Positions 32,026-40,174 of a DNA stretch of 64,000 nt are shown here, piece after piece. The notes beneath the pieces were generated by a model. That model was not told the DNA's origin, ran no database searches, and saw nothing but the letters and a program-made list of their open reading frames with translations. The position numbers were made by a program, and so were the translations under genes. How positions within the stretch are numbered: position 1 is the first letter of the stretch; the number at the start of each line of letters is the position of its first letter. This DNA is from Novosphingobium sp. HII-3 (GTDB lineage: Bacteria; Pseudomonadota; Alphaproteobacteria; Sphingomonadales; Sphingomonadaceae), in assembly GCF_002916655.1 (NCBI RefSeq), contig NZ_PPSM01000014.1:496001-560000 (forward strand), given 5' to 3'.

Positions 32026-32055
32026 GCGGCCCGTCGCGCTTTGGCAACGGGCCGC
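32026..32055 (-). terminator. Probable argG terminator
   Basis: Perfect 9-bp stem GCGGCCCGT / ACGGGCCGC with a 12-base loop, 28 bases beyond the argG stop and followed on the minus strand by TTTC. The U-tract is short. Confidence 0.65.
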
Positions 32056-32082
32056 CCGATGTGTGCAGGATGTCGTTAAGGT

Positions 32083-33300
32083 TCAGCGGGAGTCGCGCTG
32101 CGCCAGCAGACGGAGTCGAAGTGCGTTGAGGCGGATGAAGCCGGCGGCGTCCTTCTGGTCGTAGGCGCCTGCGTCATCCTCGAACGTGACGTGGCGTTCG
32201 GAGTAGAGCGAATCCGCGCTCTTGCGGCCCACGACGGAAGCCAAGCCCTTGTAGAGCTTGAGGCGAACGGTGCCGTTGACGCGTGCCTGCGAGTGGTCGA
32301 TCGCGGCCTGCAGCATCTCGCGTTCCGGTGCGAACCAGAAGCCGTTGTAGATGAGCTCGGCGTACTTCGGCATCAGCTCGTCCTTGAGGTGCGCGGCACC
32401 CCGGTCCAGCGTGATCTGTTCGATGCCGCGGTGAGCGCGGGCATAGATCTCGCCGCCCGGTGTCTCGTACATGCCGCGCGACTTCATGCCGACGAAGCGG
32501 TTCTCGACGAGGTCGAGGCGGCCGATGCCGTGCTTGCGGCCGAGTTCGTTGAGCTGGGTCAGCAGCGTGGCGGGGCTCATCGCAACGCCGTTGAGCGCGA
32601 CACCGTCGCCCTTTTCAAAGTCGATGGTGATGTATTCCGGCTCGTTCGGCGCGTCTTCCGGATTGACGGTACGCGAATAGACGTAGTCTGGCGTCTCGTC
32701 CCAGGGATTTTCGAGCACCTTCCCTTCGGACGAGGTGTGCAGCAAATTCGCGTCGGTGGAGAAGGGGCTTTCGCCGCGCTTGTCCTTCGGCACTGGGATC
32801 TGGTGTGCCTCGGCCCAGGCGATGAGCGCGGTGCGGCTGGTGAGATCCCATTCGCGCCAGGGGGCGATGACCTTGATGTTCGGGTCGAGCGCGTAAGCCG
32901 AAAGTTCAAAGCGGACCTGGTCGTTGCCCTTGCCGGTCGCGCCATGCGCCACGGCATCGGCGCCGGTTTCGTGCGCAATTTCGATCAGGCGCTTGGAGAT
33001 GAGCGGGCGCGCGATGGAGGTGCCGAGAAGATAGTCGCCTTCGTAGCGGGCGTTGGCGCGCATCATCGGGAACACGAAATCACGGACGAACTCCTCACGA
33101 AGGTCGTCGATGTAGATGTTCTCGTCCGGCAGCCCCATCAGCTTCGCTTTGGCGCGAGCGGGCTCGAGTTCCTCGCCCTGACCGAGGTCGGCGGTGAAGG
33201 TCACGACTTCACAGTTGTACGTGACCTGGAGCCACTTGAGGATGACGCTGGTGTCGAGGCCGCCGGAGTAGGCGAGGACGACCTTCTTGATGTCGGACAT
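32083..33300 (-). CDS. argG: Argininosuccinate synthase
   Basis: A 405-residue enzyme joining citrulline and aspartate with ATP in arginine synthesis. The ATP-pyrophosphatase P-loop is [18 protein letters not shown] at the N-terminus; substrate motifs include [32 protein letters not shown] and [13 protein letters not shown]. Start ATG at 33300; the frame is open upstream without further homology. No other arg gene is adjacent. Length is as expected. Confidence 0.97.
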   Translation of the reverse strand: MSDIKKVVLAYSGGLDTSVILKWLQVTYNCEVVTFTADLGQGEELEPARAKAKLMGLPDENIYIDDLREEFVRDFVFPMMRANARYEGDYLLGTSIARPLISKRLIEIAHETGADAVAHGATGKGNDQVRFELSAYALDPNIKVIAPWREWDLTSRTALIAWAEAHQIPVPKDKRGESPFSTDANLLHTSSEGKVLENPWDETPDYVYSRTVNPEDAPNEPEYITIDFEKGDGVALNGVAMSPATLLTQLNELGRKHGIGRLDLVENRFVGMKSRGMYETPGGEIYARAHRGIEQITLDRGAAHLKDELMPKYAELIYNGFWFAPEREMLQAAIDHSQARVNGTVRLKLYKGLASVVGRKSADSLYSERHVTFEDDAGAYDQKDAAGFIRLNALRLRLLAQRDSR

Positions 33301-33380
33301 GGGCAGGGCTTTCGCGGAGAAAAGGGCGTTTGGATGAATTGCGCGCGCGCCTAACAGGTGCGCCCCGGCTTCGCAATGGT

Positions 33381-34628
33381 TCAGCCGCCAGGCAGCGCCT
33401 TCTCGCTCTCCACCATATACGTGCGGGTGATGGGCAGCGCGTGGCGGCTGCGCGCGTACTGTACCTGATAGTTGCACATGCCGCCGCTTTCGAAGGCCGC
33501 CGTCGCGCCGGAAAGATAGAAGATCCACATGCGGTAGAACCGCTCGTCGTAAAGCCGGACGATGGCTTCCTTGTTCGCGACGCAGCGCTTGTACCATTCG
33601 CGCAGCGTCTTTGCGTAGTGAAGGCGCAGGTTCTCGACGTCGGTGGCGATCAGGCGCACCTTCTCGCTCGCCGCAAGGGTTTCGCTCAGTGCGGGGATGT
33701 AGCCGCCGGGGAAGATGTACTTGCGCGTGAACGCGTCCGTCGAGCCAGGCTTGCCCATCCGTCCGATCGTGTGGAGGAGCATGACGCCTTCGTCTGCCAG
33801 CAATCTTGCACAATCGCGGAAGAAGCGGTCGAACTGTGCCTGGCCGACATGCTCGAACATGCCGACCGAGACGATGCGGTCGAACTTCTCACCCGTGTCG
33901 GCGAGGTCGCGATAATCGACCAGTTCGAAGTCGACACGGTCTCCGAGGCCGGCGTCTGCAGCGCGGCGGCGGGCGAGGGCGAGTTGCTCCTCGCTGAGGG
34001 TAATGCCTTTCACCGCAACGTTGAAGTTTTGAGCCAGATAGATCGCCATGCCGCCCCAGCCGCAGCCGATGTCGAGCACGGTGTTGCCCGGTTCGATCGC
34101 CAACTTCGCGGCAATGTGGGCGAGCTTGGCGGTCTGCGCTTCTTCCAGTGTCATGCCTTCGCGCGGCCAGTAGGCACAGGAATACTGCATGTGCTCGCTG
34201 TCGAGGAAAAGGCGGTAAAGATCATTACCCACATCGTAATGGTGAGCGATGTTGCGCTTGGCGCTGGCGGCGCGATTGATGCCGTCGATGAGAGTGATGA
34301 CCTTGCCGATCGCGCTCTTCAGGCGAGAGCTTTCGTGGAGTTCGCCGCCACGATCCCAGCGGGCATTGGCGCGAAGCAGGTAGACCAGCTCCATGATGTC
34401 CCCGCGCTCGACCAGCAGATGGCCGTCCATGAAGGCTTCGGCAGCCCCCAGCCGGGGATCACGCAGGATCCGCCGTTCAGTTGCCTTGCCCATCAAGCGG
34501 ATGCGGACTTCGGGGAATCCTTCGACGGGGGTGCCGAAGCGGCGGATACTGCCGTCCGCGCGAACCAGTTCAAGCACGCCCTTTCGGACGCCGCGTTCAA
34601 GGAAGCGGTCTAGGATGCCGAGTGCCAT
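33381..34628 (-). CDS. cfa: Cyclopropane-fatty-acyl-phospholipid synthase
   Basis: A 415-residue methyltransferase adding a methylene bridge to unsaturated phospholipid acyl chains from S-adenosylmethionine. The N-terminal lipid-interaction domain is followed by [29 protein letters not shown], the SAM-binding loop [16 protein letters not shown], and [14 protein letters not shown]; the C-terminus carries [16 protein letters not shown]. The ATG at 34628 is preferred; 34685 is an in-frame upstream alternative. It sits 22 bases past the SDR stop codon (34707) when measured from 34685, and 78 bases when measured from the chosen start, so the two may share a transcript. Confidence 0.94.
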   Translation of the reverse strand: MALGILDRFLERGVRKGVLELVRADGSIRRFGTPVEGFPEVRIRLMGKATERRILRDPRLGAAEAFMDGHLLVERGDIMELVYLLRANARWDRGGELHESSRLKSAIGKVITLIDGINRAASAKRNIAHHYDVGNDLYRLFLDSEHMQYSCAYWPREGMTLEEAQTAKLAHIAAKLAIEPGNTVLDIGCGWGGMAIYLAQNFNVAVKGITLSEEQLALARRRAADAGLGDRVDFELVDYRDLADTGEKFDRIVSVGMFEHVGQAQFDRFFRDCARLLADEGVMLLHTIGRMGKPGSTDAFTRKYIFPGGYIPALSETLAASEKVRLIATDVENLRLHYAKTLREWYKRCVANKEAIVRLYDERFYRMWIFYLSGATAAFESGGMCNYQVQYARSRHALPITRTYMVESEKALPGG

Positions 34629-34706
34629 GCGCGGGTTGTGCGGTGCGGAGCCTTCCTGCGCAAGAGGCAGTGTGCTGAAAAACACACAAACCGCGCACGA
34701 CGTGCG

Positions 34707-35474
34707 TCATTGACGCGCCAGGAACAGCACGTCCCGCGTCTGAGTGAGGAGATGCTGGCCTGAATCCACGTACACGGTTTCCCCGCTCATCAGCCAGCCA
34801 CCGGCGAGAAACAGCGCTGCGCCGGCCACATCTTCGGGTGTGGCACGGCGGTTCAGCAGGTTCATGCGGTGGGATACCTCCGCCTCGGCGTCGGTCTGGT
34901 CGTGACTGGCGAGGATGGCGCCGGGCGCGATGCCGTAGACGCGATCGCGATCATCAGTGCGCGCCATGGAGAGCATGGGAATGGTTGCGGCCAACGCATG
35001 CTTGCTCATGGTGTAGGAAAAAAAGTCCGGGTTCGGGTTGAGGAGCTTTTGATCGGTGACATGGATCAGGCGCCGTCCCGAGGCCGAGCGGGCGTGAGCG
35101 AGGTAAGCCTGGCCGAGCCGGGCGGGGGTGCCGGCGTTGACGCGCAGGGCCTTGTCAAAGGTGGCAGGATCGAGCGCTTGTGCGGTGTCGAGATCGAAGA
35201 CGCTGGCGCAGTTGATCAGGACCCGCCAATCGTCGAACCTGCCCGCAAGCGCTTCCACCATGGCCGGACCTTCGGTCCAGTCATGGAGGTCGCACGAAAC
35301 CGTCTCCGCGCTGGGCAGGCGTGCGGCCAACGCTTCGGCCTGGAGTCTGGATCGGCCATAGTGAATGACGACATGCCAGCCTGCGGCACCGAAGGCTTGG
35401 GCTATCGCTGCACCGATTCGCTTGGCGCCGCCGGTTACCAGCATCGTGGGACGATGGGCGGAACGCAGGCTCAT
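34707..35474 (-). CDS. SDR oxidoreductase, pteridine-reductase/FolM-like
   Basis: A 255-residue short-chain dehydrogenase. The nucleotide-binding motif TGGAKRIGAAIA (residues 14-25) has the TGxxxRxG form typical of pteridine reductase and FolM, which accommodates NADPH; HYGRSRLQAEAL fits NADPH preference. NCASVFDLD replaces the usual NNAG, also seen in this group, and the catalytic pair is YTMSKHA. It may reduce dihydromonapterin or dihydrobiopterin, or supply tetrahydrofolate. The element at 35509-35530 lies 35 bases upstream of its start. Assignment to SDR is secure; pteridine specificity is moderately supported. Confidence 0.8.
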   Translation of the reverse strand: MSLRSAHRPTMLVTGGAKRIGAAIAQAFGAAGWHVVIHYGRSRLQAEALAARLPSAETVSCDLHDWTEGPAMVEALAGRFDDWRVLINCASVFDLDTAQALDPATFDKALRVNAGTPARLGQAYLAHARSASGRRLIHVTDQKLLNPNPDFFSYTMSKHALAATIPMLSMARTDDRDRVYGIAPGAILASHDQTDAEAEVSHRMNLLNRRATPEDVAGAALFLAGGWLMSGETVYVDSGQHLLTQTRDVLFLARQ

Positions 35475-35508
35475 GGCCTCGCTCGTTCCTTCGCCACGCG
35501 TGGCACAG

Positions 35509-35530
35509 GTTTACACGGTTTACACGGTCC
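35509..35530 (-). repeat. Copy 2 of a dispersed GTGTAAACCG element
   Basis: On the minus strand GGACCGTGTAAACCG followed by TGTAAAC, a direct repeat of GTGTAAACC inside itself. It lies 35 bases upstream of the SDR start and matches the copy at 31271-31292 at 21 of 22 positions. Confidence 0.7.
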
Positions 35531-35693
35531 AGGGGAGTTGGAGCCGGCCACCCTCAAGGACGAAGGAGTGACGCCAGAGCGGCTGAAGATCGTGGTAACG
35601 CGCTGAAACATGGGGCCATTGGAGCACAGCGCCCCCAAGTAGGAAAGGCTTCATGCAGATCATCGTGCGGAGGGCAGTGATCTGAAAAAGCAA

Positions 35694-35724
35694 AAGGCGC
35701 GCCGTTGCATGAACGACGCGCCTT
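35694..35724 (-). terminator. Terminator of the glycine-zipper gene
   Basis: AAGGCGCG / CGCGCCTT stem plus an inner CGTT / AACG pairing, with a run of T on the minus strand after it. It lies 21 bases beyond the stop of the gene at 35746-36072. Confidence 0.8.
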
Positions 35725-35745
35725 CTGGAAGAGTTTGGGGTGCGA

Positions 35746-36072
35746 TCAGCGGCAGCGCGGACGCGAGTTGCTGCGGTCGATTTCGCGGCCGAGGAGGGCG
35801 CCGCCCGCAGCGCCCAGGATGGTGCCGGTGGCGCGATCGCCGCGCGTGTCGATCGCCCTGCCTGCAAGAGCGCCTGCGACGCCACCGATCAGCAGGCCCG
35901 TCGTGCCGTTCGACTTTTTGCAGCGGTAACGGCCGTCATTGCCCCGCCAGTAGCGGATGCCGTTGTCGGTGCGGCTATAGCGGCGGTCGCGTGCTTCAGC
36001 GGGGGCTGAGAAAGCGACGGTGGCGGGAACGGTGAGTGCCATCATGGTGGCGGCGAGAATGGCTTTACGCAT
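35746..36072 (-). CDS. Glycine-zipper 2TM domain protein (copy 1)
   Basis: A 108-residue exported protein: signal peptide to about residue 27 (ending AEA), the segment YWRGNDGRYRCKKSNGTTG, and a glycine-zipper pair of hydrophobic helices (LLIGGVAGALAGRAIDTRGDRATGTILGAAGGALLGREID). Such domains occur in outer-membrane lipoprotein-like and stress proteins of unknown function. It lies 190 bases downstream of a close paralogue in the same direction and ends at its own terminator. Confidence 0.82.
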   Translation of the reverse strand: MRKAILAATMMALTVPATVAFSAPAEARDRRYSRTDNGIRYWRGNDGRYRCKKSNGTTGLLIGGVAGALAGRAIDTRGDRATGTILGAAGGALLGREIDRSNSRPRCR

Positions 36073-36262
36073 ATATCATGCCCTCAATTGCGTTTTGAAT
36101 GTCCGGTAACGCCGCTTTTGGTTCATTGATCCACAACGGCAGATGAACGAAATCAGTCCCTTGCGAATGCCTGACGAACCGGGCGAAAGCAGCGACAAAA
36201 CGATAAGTGTCGACAGGGGCAGGAAAACGAAGCGCGAGCGCCCATGGTCCGCCACGCGCGTG

Positions 36263-36679
36263 TCAGCGGCACTGCACGTCTCCCTTGTCGATCTCCCGGC
36301 CAACCACGCCGCCAAGGACACCGCCGAGGATCGTTCCAATCGCACGATCGCCGCTGCCAGCGATCTGGTTGCCGGCGAGAGCGCCGACACCGGCACCGAT
36401 GAGCAGCCCGGTCGTGCCGTTGTCGCGCTTGCAATAGTAGCGCCCATCAGTCCCGCGCCAGACACGCGAGTCGCGCGTGATGCGGCGAGGCTCACGGTAC
36501 CGCCCACGGGAATCGTAGATGTCGTTGCGGTCCCGCCCATCGTCCCGTCGCTCGTACCGATCGCGGTCTCGGCGGCCTTCGGCTCGCGCCCAGGAAGGGG
36601 GATCGGCGGAAACGGGCGTGGTGGGTAGTGCGGTGAGGGTTGCGGCGAAGGTGGCCATCGCCAGGAGGGACTTCTTCAT
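36263..36679 (-). CDS. Glycine-zipper 2TM domain protein (copy 2)
   Basis: A 138-residue protein with a signal peptide (MKKSLLAMATFAATLTALPTTPVSA) starting at the ATG at 36679, with AGGAGG-type ribosome binding site-rich sequence just inside. A charged Arg/Asp-rich linker (RRDRDRYERRDDGRDRND) precedes VWRGTDGRYYCKRDNGTTG and the glycine zipper LLIGAGVGALAGNQIAGSGDRAIGTILGGVLGGVVGREID. The C-terminal 65 residues are clearly homologous to copy 1, so the pair arose by tandem duplication; copy 2 has the longer linker. Both end in a cysteine close to the terminus. Confidence 0.82.
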   Translation of the reverse strand: MKKSLLAMATFAATLTALPTTPVSADPPSWARAEGRRDRDRYERRDDGRDRNDIYDSRGRYREPRRITRDSRVWRGTDGRYYCKRDNGTTGLLIGAGVGALAGNQIAGSGDRAIGTILGGVLGGVVGREIDKGDVQCR

Positions 36680-36832
36680 GTCTTGAACTCCTGCGGAATT
36701 TCGGTGTGCGACCTTTGCGGCTGGACCGGCAGGCCGGATCGGGCGATGAACCGTCCCGCGGATCGGCGGCACAGGGACAAGGCCGTACCTTCCTCTAAAG
36801 CGCTGAAAGTACGAAAGGCTCCAGGCAGGAAA

Positions 36833-37672
36833 ATGATGCTTCTCGATCTCGTCGATGTCTTCGGCTCAGGCTCCCTGACCGGTAATCCCCTGGCGGTGGT
36901 GCGTGGCGCAGAAGGGCTGAGCGACGCGCAGATGCTGCGGTTGACCCGTTGGCTCGGCTATTCGGAGACGACATTCCTGCTGCCGCCTACGGATCCTGCG
37001 GCCGATTACCGGGTCCGAATCTTTTATCCTGCGGGGGAGTTGCCCTTCGCCGGACATCCGACCCTGGGCACGGCGCATGCCTGGCTTGCGGCCGGCGGAG
37101 TCCCAAAGTCAGCCGGCCGCGTGGTTCAGGAATGCGGCGTCGGCCTTGTCGATGTGCGGCGGGAAGGAGATGCGCTCGCCTTCCGGGCGCCTCCGCTGAT
37201 CCGTTCCGGTCCCCTGGATGATGCGGACAGGGCCGACGTTGTCCGGCTCACGGGAGCAAAGGACAGCGAGATCCTTGCGGCTGTTCATGCCGAAAACGGG
37301 CCGGGCTGGAAGCTGTTGCATCTGGCTTGCGCAGAGGCTGTTCTTGCTGCGGAACCGGCATCGCGCGCGCCGGTAGGGACGGACGTCGCCCTGCTGGGCG
37401 CCTATCCGGCGGGAGGCGACGTGCAGTTCGAAGTTCGGGCGTTCTTCGCCGATGCGACCGGGAAGATGGTGGAAGATCCGGTGACCGGCAGTCTGAACGC
37501 GGCCGTGGCGCAGTATCTGTTCGCAAGCGGATTGGCGCAGGATGCCTATGTCGCGGCGCAGGGGCGCAAGGTCGGGGCCGATGGCCGGGTCTGCTGTTCG
37601 CAGGACGACACCGGTGCCGTGTGGGTTGCCGGCCGGGTGGAGACGGTCTCCACCGGCGGCACGCTTTCCTAG
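36833..37672 (+). CDS. PhzF-family isomerase/epimerase
   Basis: A 279-residue protein starting at the tandem ATGs at 36833/36836. Family motifs: TGNPLAVV, the catalytic glutamate in LGYSETTFLL, RIFYPAGELPFAGHPTLGTAHAW, and VEDPVTGSLNAAVAQYL. PhzF enzymes are diaminopimelate-epimerase-fold isomerases; only a few have phenazine roles and the substrate of this one is unknown. The stop overlaps that of the convergent hotdog protein by four bases (CTAG). Confidence 0.93.
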   Translation: MMLLDLVDVFGSGSLTGNPLAVVRGAEGLSDAQMLRLTRWLGYSETTFLLPPTDPAADYRVRIFYPAGELPFAGHPTLGTAHAWLAAGGVPKSAGRVVQECGVGLVDVRREGDALAFRAPPLIRSGPLDDADRADVVRLTGAKDSEILAAVHAENGPGWKLLHLACAEAVLAAEPASRAPVGTDVALLGAYPAGGDVQFEVRAFFADATGKMVEDPVTGSLNAAVAQYLFASGLAQDAYVAAQGRKVGADGRVCCSQDDTGAVWVAGRVETVSTGGTLS

Positions 37673-38832
37673 GCAGGCTTCTTTGGAAGGGCGATCTCGG
37701 CTGTGCCGGTGCACATGGTCGTTCCTTTCTGGTTCTTCATCAGGTGTTTCACATGGACGAGGTGACGGCCTTCCTCGTCCACCGACCTGTCGATCACCTC
37801 GGCGGTCTGGATCGTGCCGTCGCCTGTGAGGGCGGGGCCGCGGTAGTTCGCGACCGAATGCACCACCATGCCGTGCTGGCCGGCCCATCCCGAGAGGAAG
37901 TCGGTGACCCACGAGCCCATGGATGCGCCGTAGCCGTATCCGCGCGGCATGCCGATCCTGCGCGCGAACCTTGGGAAGAGGTGACCGCGCGAAGGGCCAT
38001 AATATGCGCCGTCCGTAAGGAAGGGGTTGACCTTCATCATGTCCGGATCGTTTTCATACCCGGCCATCTCGCGGGTGAAGCCCAGCCCTTCGAGATCCTG
38101 CTTGCGCAGGTCCAGCGCGCCCCAGGTGTTGACAATGAACGCGCGCCACTCGGTAGCGAAGCTGGCGATCGAATGCGGGCCGAACACGCGCTCCGGAAGC
38201 TGGTCCCCGACGGCGATGTCGTCCCACCAGCGTTCCTTGTTGCCGAGATCCGCAAGCATCTTTACCCAGGCGAACCGGCGCTCCTCCATCTCCTCAAGCT
38301 GGGCGTCGGTCCATTCCGGCTCTTCGAACTCTTCGGTGTTTACGGTGTTGCCGCCCGCCTCGGCCCGGTAGCGGATGGAGGTGGAGCGCTGGCGGGCGAT
38401 CTTCTCGCCCTTTTGGTTCGCGTAGTTGTTGTCGCCGCGCTGGAAGCAGGTCGGCCCGAAGCCCGTTTCCTTGACCTTGTAGTCGAAGGGGATGCGGGTG
38501 TTGGTGATCACGTCGCCCGGCTCGATCCGGGGGCCGTAGAACCACCATTCGTCACCGCCGAACAGAAGGTGTGAATTTTCGATCCGGCCTACGCAGGCCG
38601 GCGCGGCGCCGTGCCCGTCGTCCGTCGCGATCGCGAAGCTCTGCGGCGCGACGTGCCGGCCCCACACGCTGGCCGTGATATGCTCCGGATCGAAATGGGC
38701 GAGGTTCGCGTAATGCATGGCATGGACCCAGCGGCGGATGTCGTTGGGGGCGATGGCCTCGCGCAGGGGCGAGAAGTCCATCGTCTTGCCGAGGTGATTG
38801 TCGATGTCGGAACAGTCGAAGTCAGTGCTCAT
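37669..38832 (-). CDS. MaoC-like / FAS1-like double-hotdog dehydratase
   Basis: A 387-residue protein with two hotdog halves. The N-terminal half has FAS1-like dehydratase features (FGGDEWWFYGPRIEPGDVITNTR), the C-terminal half resembles the MaoC side (GRGYGYGASMGSWVTDFLSGWAGQHGMVVHSVANYRGPALTGD). Such proteins hydrate enoyl-CoA or related thioesters in degradation of steroids, terpenoids and other carboxylates. It is followed downstream by a convergent PhzF gene and preceded (36 bases upstream) by a nitroreductase in the same direction, suggesting a catabolic operon. Confidence 0.82.
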   Translation of the reverse strand: MSTDFDCSDIDNHLGKTMDFSPLREAIAPNDIRRWVHAMHYANLAHFDPEHITASVWGRHVAPQSFAIATDDGHGAAPACVGRIENSHLLFGGDEWWFYGPRIEPGDVITNTRIPFDYKVKETGFGPTCFQRGDNNYANQKGEKIARQRSTSIRYRAEAGGNTVNTEEFEEPEWTDAQLEEMEERRFAWVKMLADLGNKERWWDDIAVGDQLPERVFGPHSIASFATEWRAFIVNTWGALDLRKQDLEGLGFTREMAGYENDPDMMKVNPFLTDGAYYGPSRGHLFPRFARRIGMPRGYGYGASMGSWVTDFLSGWAGQHGMVVHSVANYRGPALTGDGTIQTAEVIDRSVDEEGRHLVHVKHLMKNQKGTTMCTGTAEIALPKKPA

Positions 38833-38868
38833 CAGGTCTCTCGAAGCTGGCGCGCCGGGGCGGCCGAG

Positions 38869-39384
38869 TTAGAACTGCCGGGTTCCGGTCGCCTCGTCCG
38901 GCGTGAACACGGGGCGCGGTTCGACCGCCTTGAGCATGACCAGCGGGATCAGGCGGTCGGTCGATTTCTGGTAATCGGCGTAGAAGGGATGGCAGGCGAC
39001 CATGAAGGCCCAGATCCTGTCGCGTTCCTCACCCTCGGGCTCGCGCCAGGTGGCGCGGAAGGCCTGGGTGGCGATCTGAAAGTCGACCGTCTTGGCTTCG
39101 CGGATGTTGAGATACCAGGCGGGATGATGGTCCGCGCCGCCCTTCGATGCGCAGATCACCACCTCCCCGCCGATATCAGCGTAGCAAAGCGGCGTGATGA
39201 ACACCTTGCCGCTCTTGCGACCGACGTACTTGACCAGACAGTGCGTGGCAAAGGATCGGCCGCCCACGGCCGTCACGTCCATGATGTGCCCCTCCGCCCC
39301 GCCCGAGGAGAGGTACATTTCGCGATGCTCGACAACCCAGTCCTTGCGCGTGTCGCGGATTTCGGCCGATGTGTCGTCGCTCAT
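38869..39384 (-). CDS. Nitroreductase-family deazaflavin-dependent oxidoreductase (DDN-like)
   Basis: A 171-residue split-barrel oxidoreductase. The family core VKYVGRKSGKVFITPLCYADIGGEVVICASKGGADHHPAWYLNIRE is complete; the pattern GRKSG...PL...GG......SKGG....P.W..N is diagnostic of DDN/DUF385 proteins. In actinobacteria these use F420; in sphingomonads the cofactor may be different or F420 may be present. It stands upstream of the hotdog dehydratase and downstream of the TetR gene on the same strand. Start ATG at 39384. Confidence 0.9.
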   Translation of the reverse strand: MSDDTSAEIRDTRKDWVVEHREMYLSSGGAEGHIMDVTAVGGRSFATHCLVKYVGRKSGKVFITPLCYADIGGEVVICASKGGADHHPAWYLNIREAKTVDFQIATQAFRATWREPEGEERDRIWAFMVACHPFYADYQKSTDRLIPLVMLKAVEPRPVFTPDEATGTRQF

Positions 39385-39483
39385 GGGCGGTTCCTCTCCT
39401 TGCGAACGGGAGGAACGATGGCCGAGGTGGCGCGGGCGCGTCCAACACCGATTGCGCCCGGCGGCCAGTGATCGCGGGGGCGG

Positions 39484-40101
39484 TTAGCCTGTCTCGCCCT
39501 CGTCCGGCCAGACCAGATGGGCGATGAGGTTGTCCACGAAGGCCTCGTGTTCCGGCTGGCCGACGGGGTCTGGCCGCAGCAGGACATCGGTGCGATACCC
39601 CGTGACGGCGGCGGCAGTGATCTGAGTCAGGCGGACGGCCTCCTCCCACTCAAAGCGCGTCGCGAAAAAGTCCGTGATCGCGCAGCGCAGGGTGACGGGG
39701 CCGCGCGTGTAGAAGGTGTCCTTGATTTCGGGATGCCGGTCCCCCTCGCTGACCACCAGCTTGTAGAGAAGGACGGAGTTTTCGCGCAGCAGGCAGTCGA
39801 TCAGGCGCAGGCATGCGCGGCGCAGCGCCGGCAGCGAGAAGCTCTGCCCGGTCAGCACTTCCTCCACATCATGCGCGAAGGTTCCCACGTGCAGGTCGAC
39901 CACCGCGGCGAAAAGATCCTCCCGGGAGGCGAAGTGGGCCCACAGTGTGGCCTTGGATCCACCTAACGCGTCGGCGATGGCGGACATGGTCGTCGCGGCG
40001 TAGCCCTGTTTGAGGAACATGCGGGACGCAATCCGCACGATATCGGCGCGCTTCCTTGCCTTGTTGAGCTCGCGCTTGGAGGGACGCGTGGTGTCGATCA
40101 T
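39484..40101 (-). CDS. TetR/AcrR-family regulator
   Basis: A 205-residue repressor with an N-terminal HTH (IVRIASRMFLKQGYAATTMSAIADALGGSKATLWAHFASREDLFAAVV) and an all-helical ligand-binding domain. It is divergent from the NodT-EmrA-EmrB efflux operon with 65 bases between starts. That interval carries a GTAC-N6-GTAC site 3 bases upstream of its own ATG and another over the efflux start, so it probably represses both itself and the pump. Confidence 0.92.
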   Translation of the reverse strand: MIDTTRPSKRELNKARKRADIVRIASRMFLKQGYAATTMSAIADALGGSKATLWAHFASREDLFAAVVDLHVGTFAHDVEEVLTGQSFSLPALRRACLRLIDCLLRENSVLLYKLVVSEGDRHPEIKDTFYTRGPVTLRCAITDFFATRFEWEEAVRLTQITAAAVTGYRTDVLLRPDPVGQPEHEAFVDNLIAHLVWPDEGETG

Positions 40102-40104
40102 GGT

Positions 40105-40118
40105 GTACTAGGCAGTAC
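40105..40118. promoter_or_regulatory. Candidate TetR operator 1 (GTAC-N6-GTAC)
   Basis: GTACT-AGGC-AGTAC, a perfect inverted repeat with 5-bp arms, three bases upstream of the TetR start codon. Its spacing matches the second site at 40161-40174. Confidence 0.6.
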
Positions 40119-40160
40119 GCTTTTCGATTGACAGCCGCAAGGCTTGTAACAATTAAAGCC

Positions 40161-40174
40161 GTACCGATGAGTAC
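40161..40174. promoter_or_regulatory. Candidate TetR operator 2 (GTAC-N6-GTAC)
   Basis: GTAC-CGATGA-GTAC, covering the start codon of the efflux outer-membrane gene (ATG at 40167). It has the same GTAC-N6-GTAC layout as operator 1. Confidence 0.5.
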
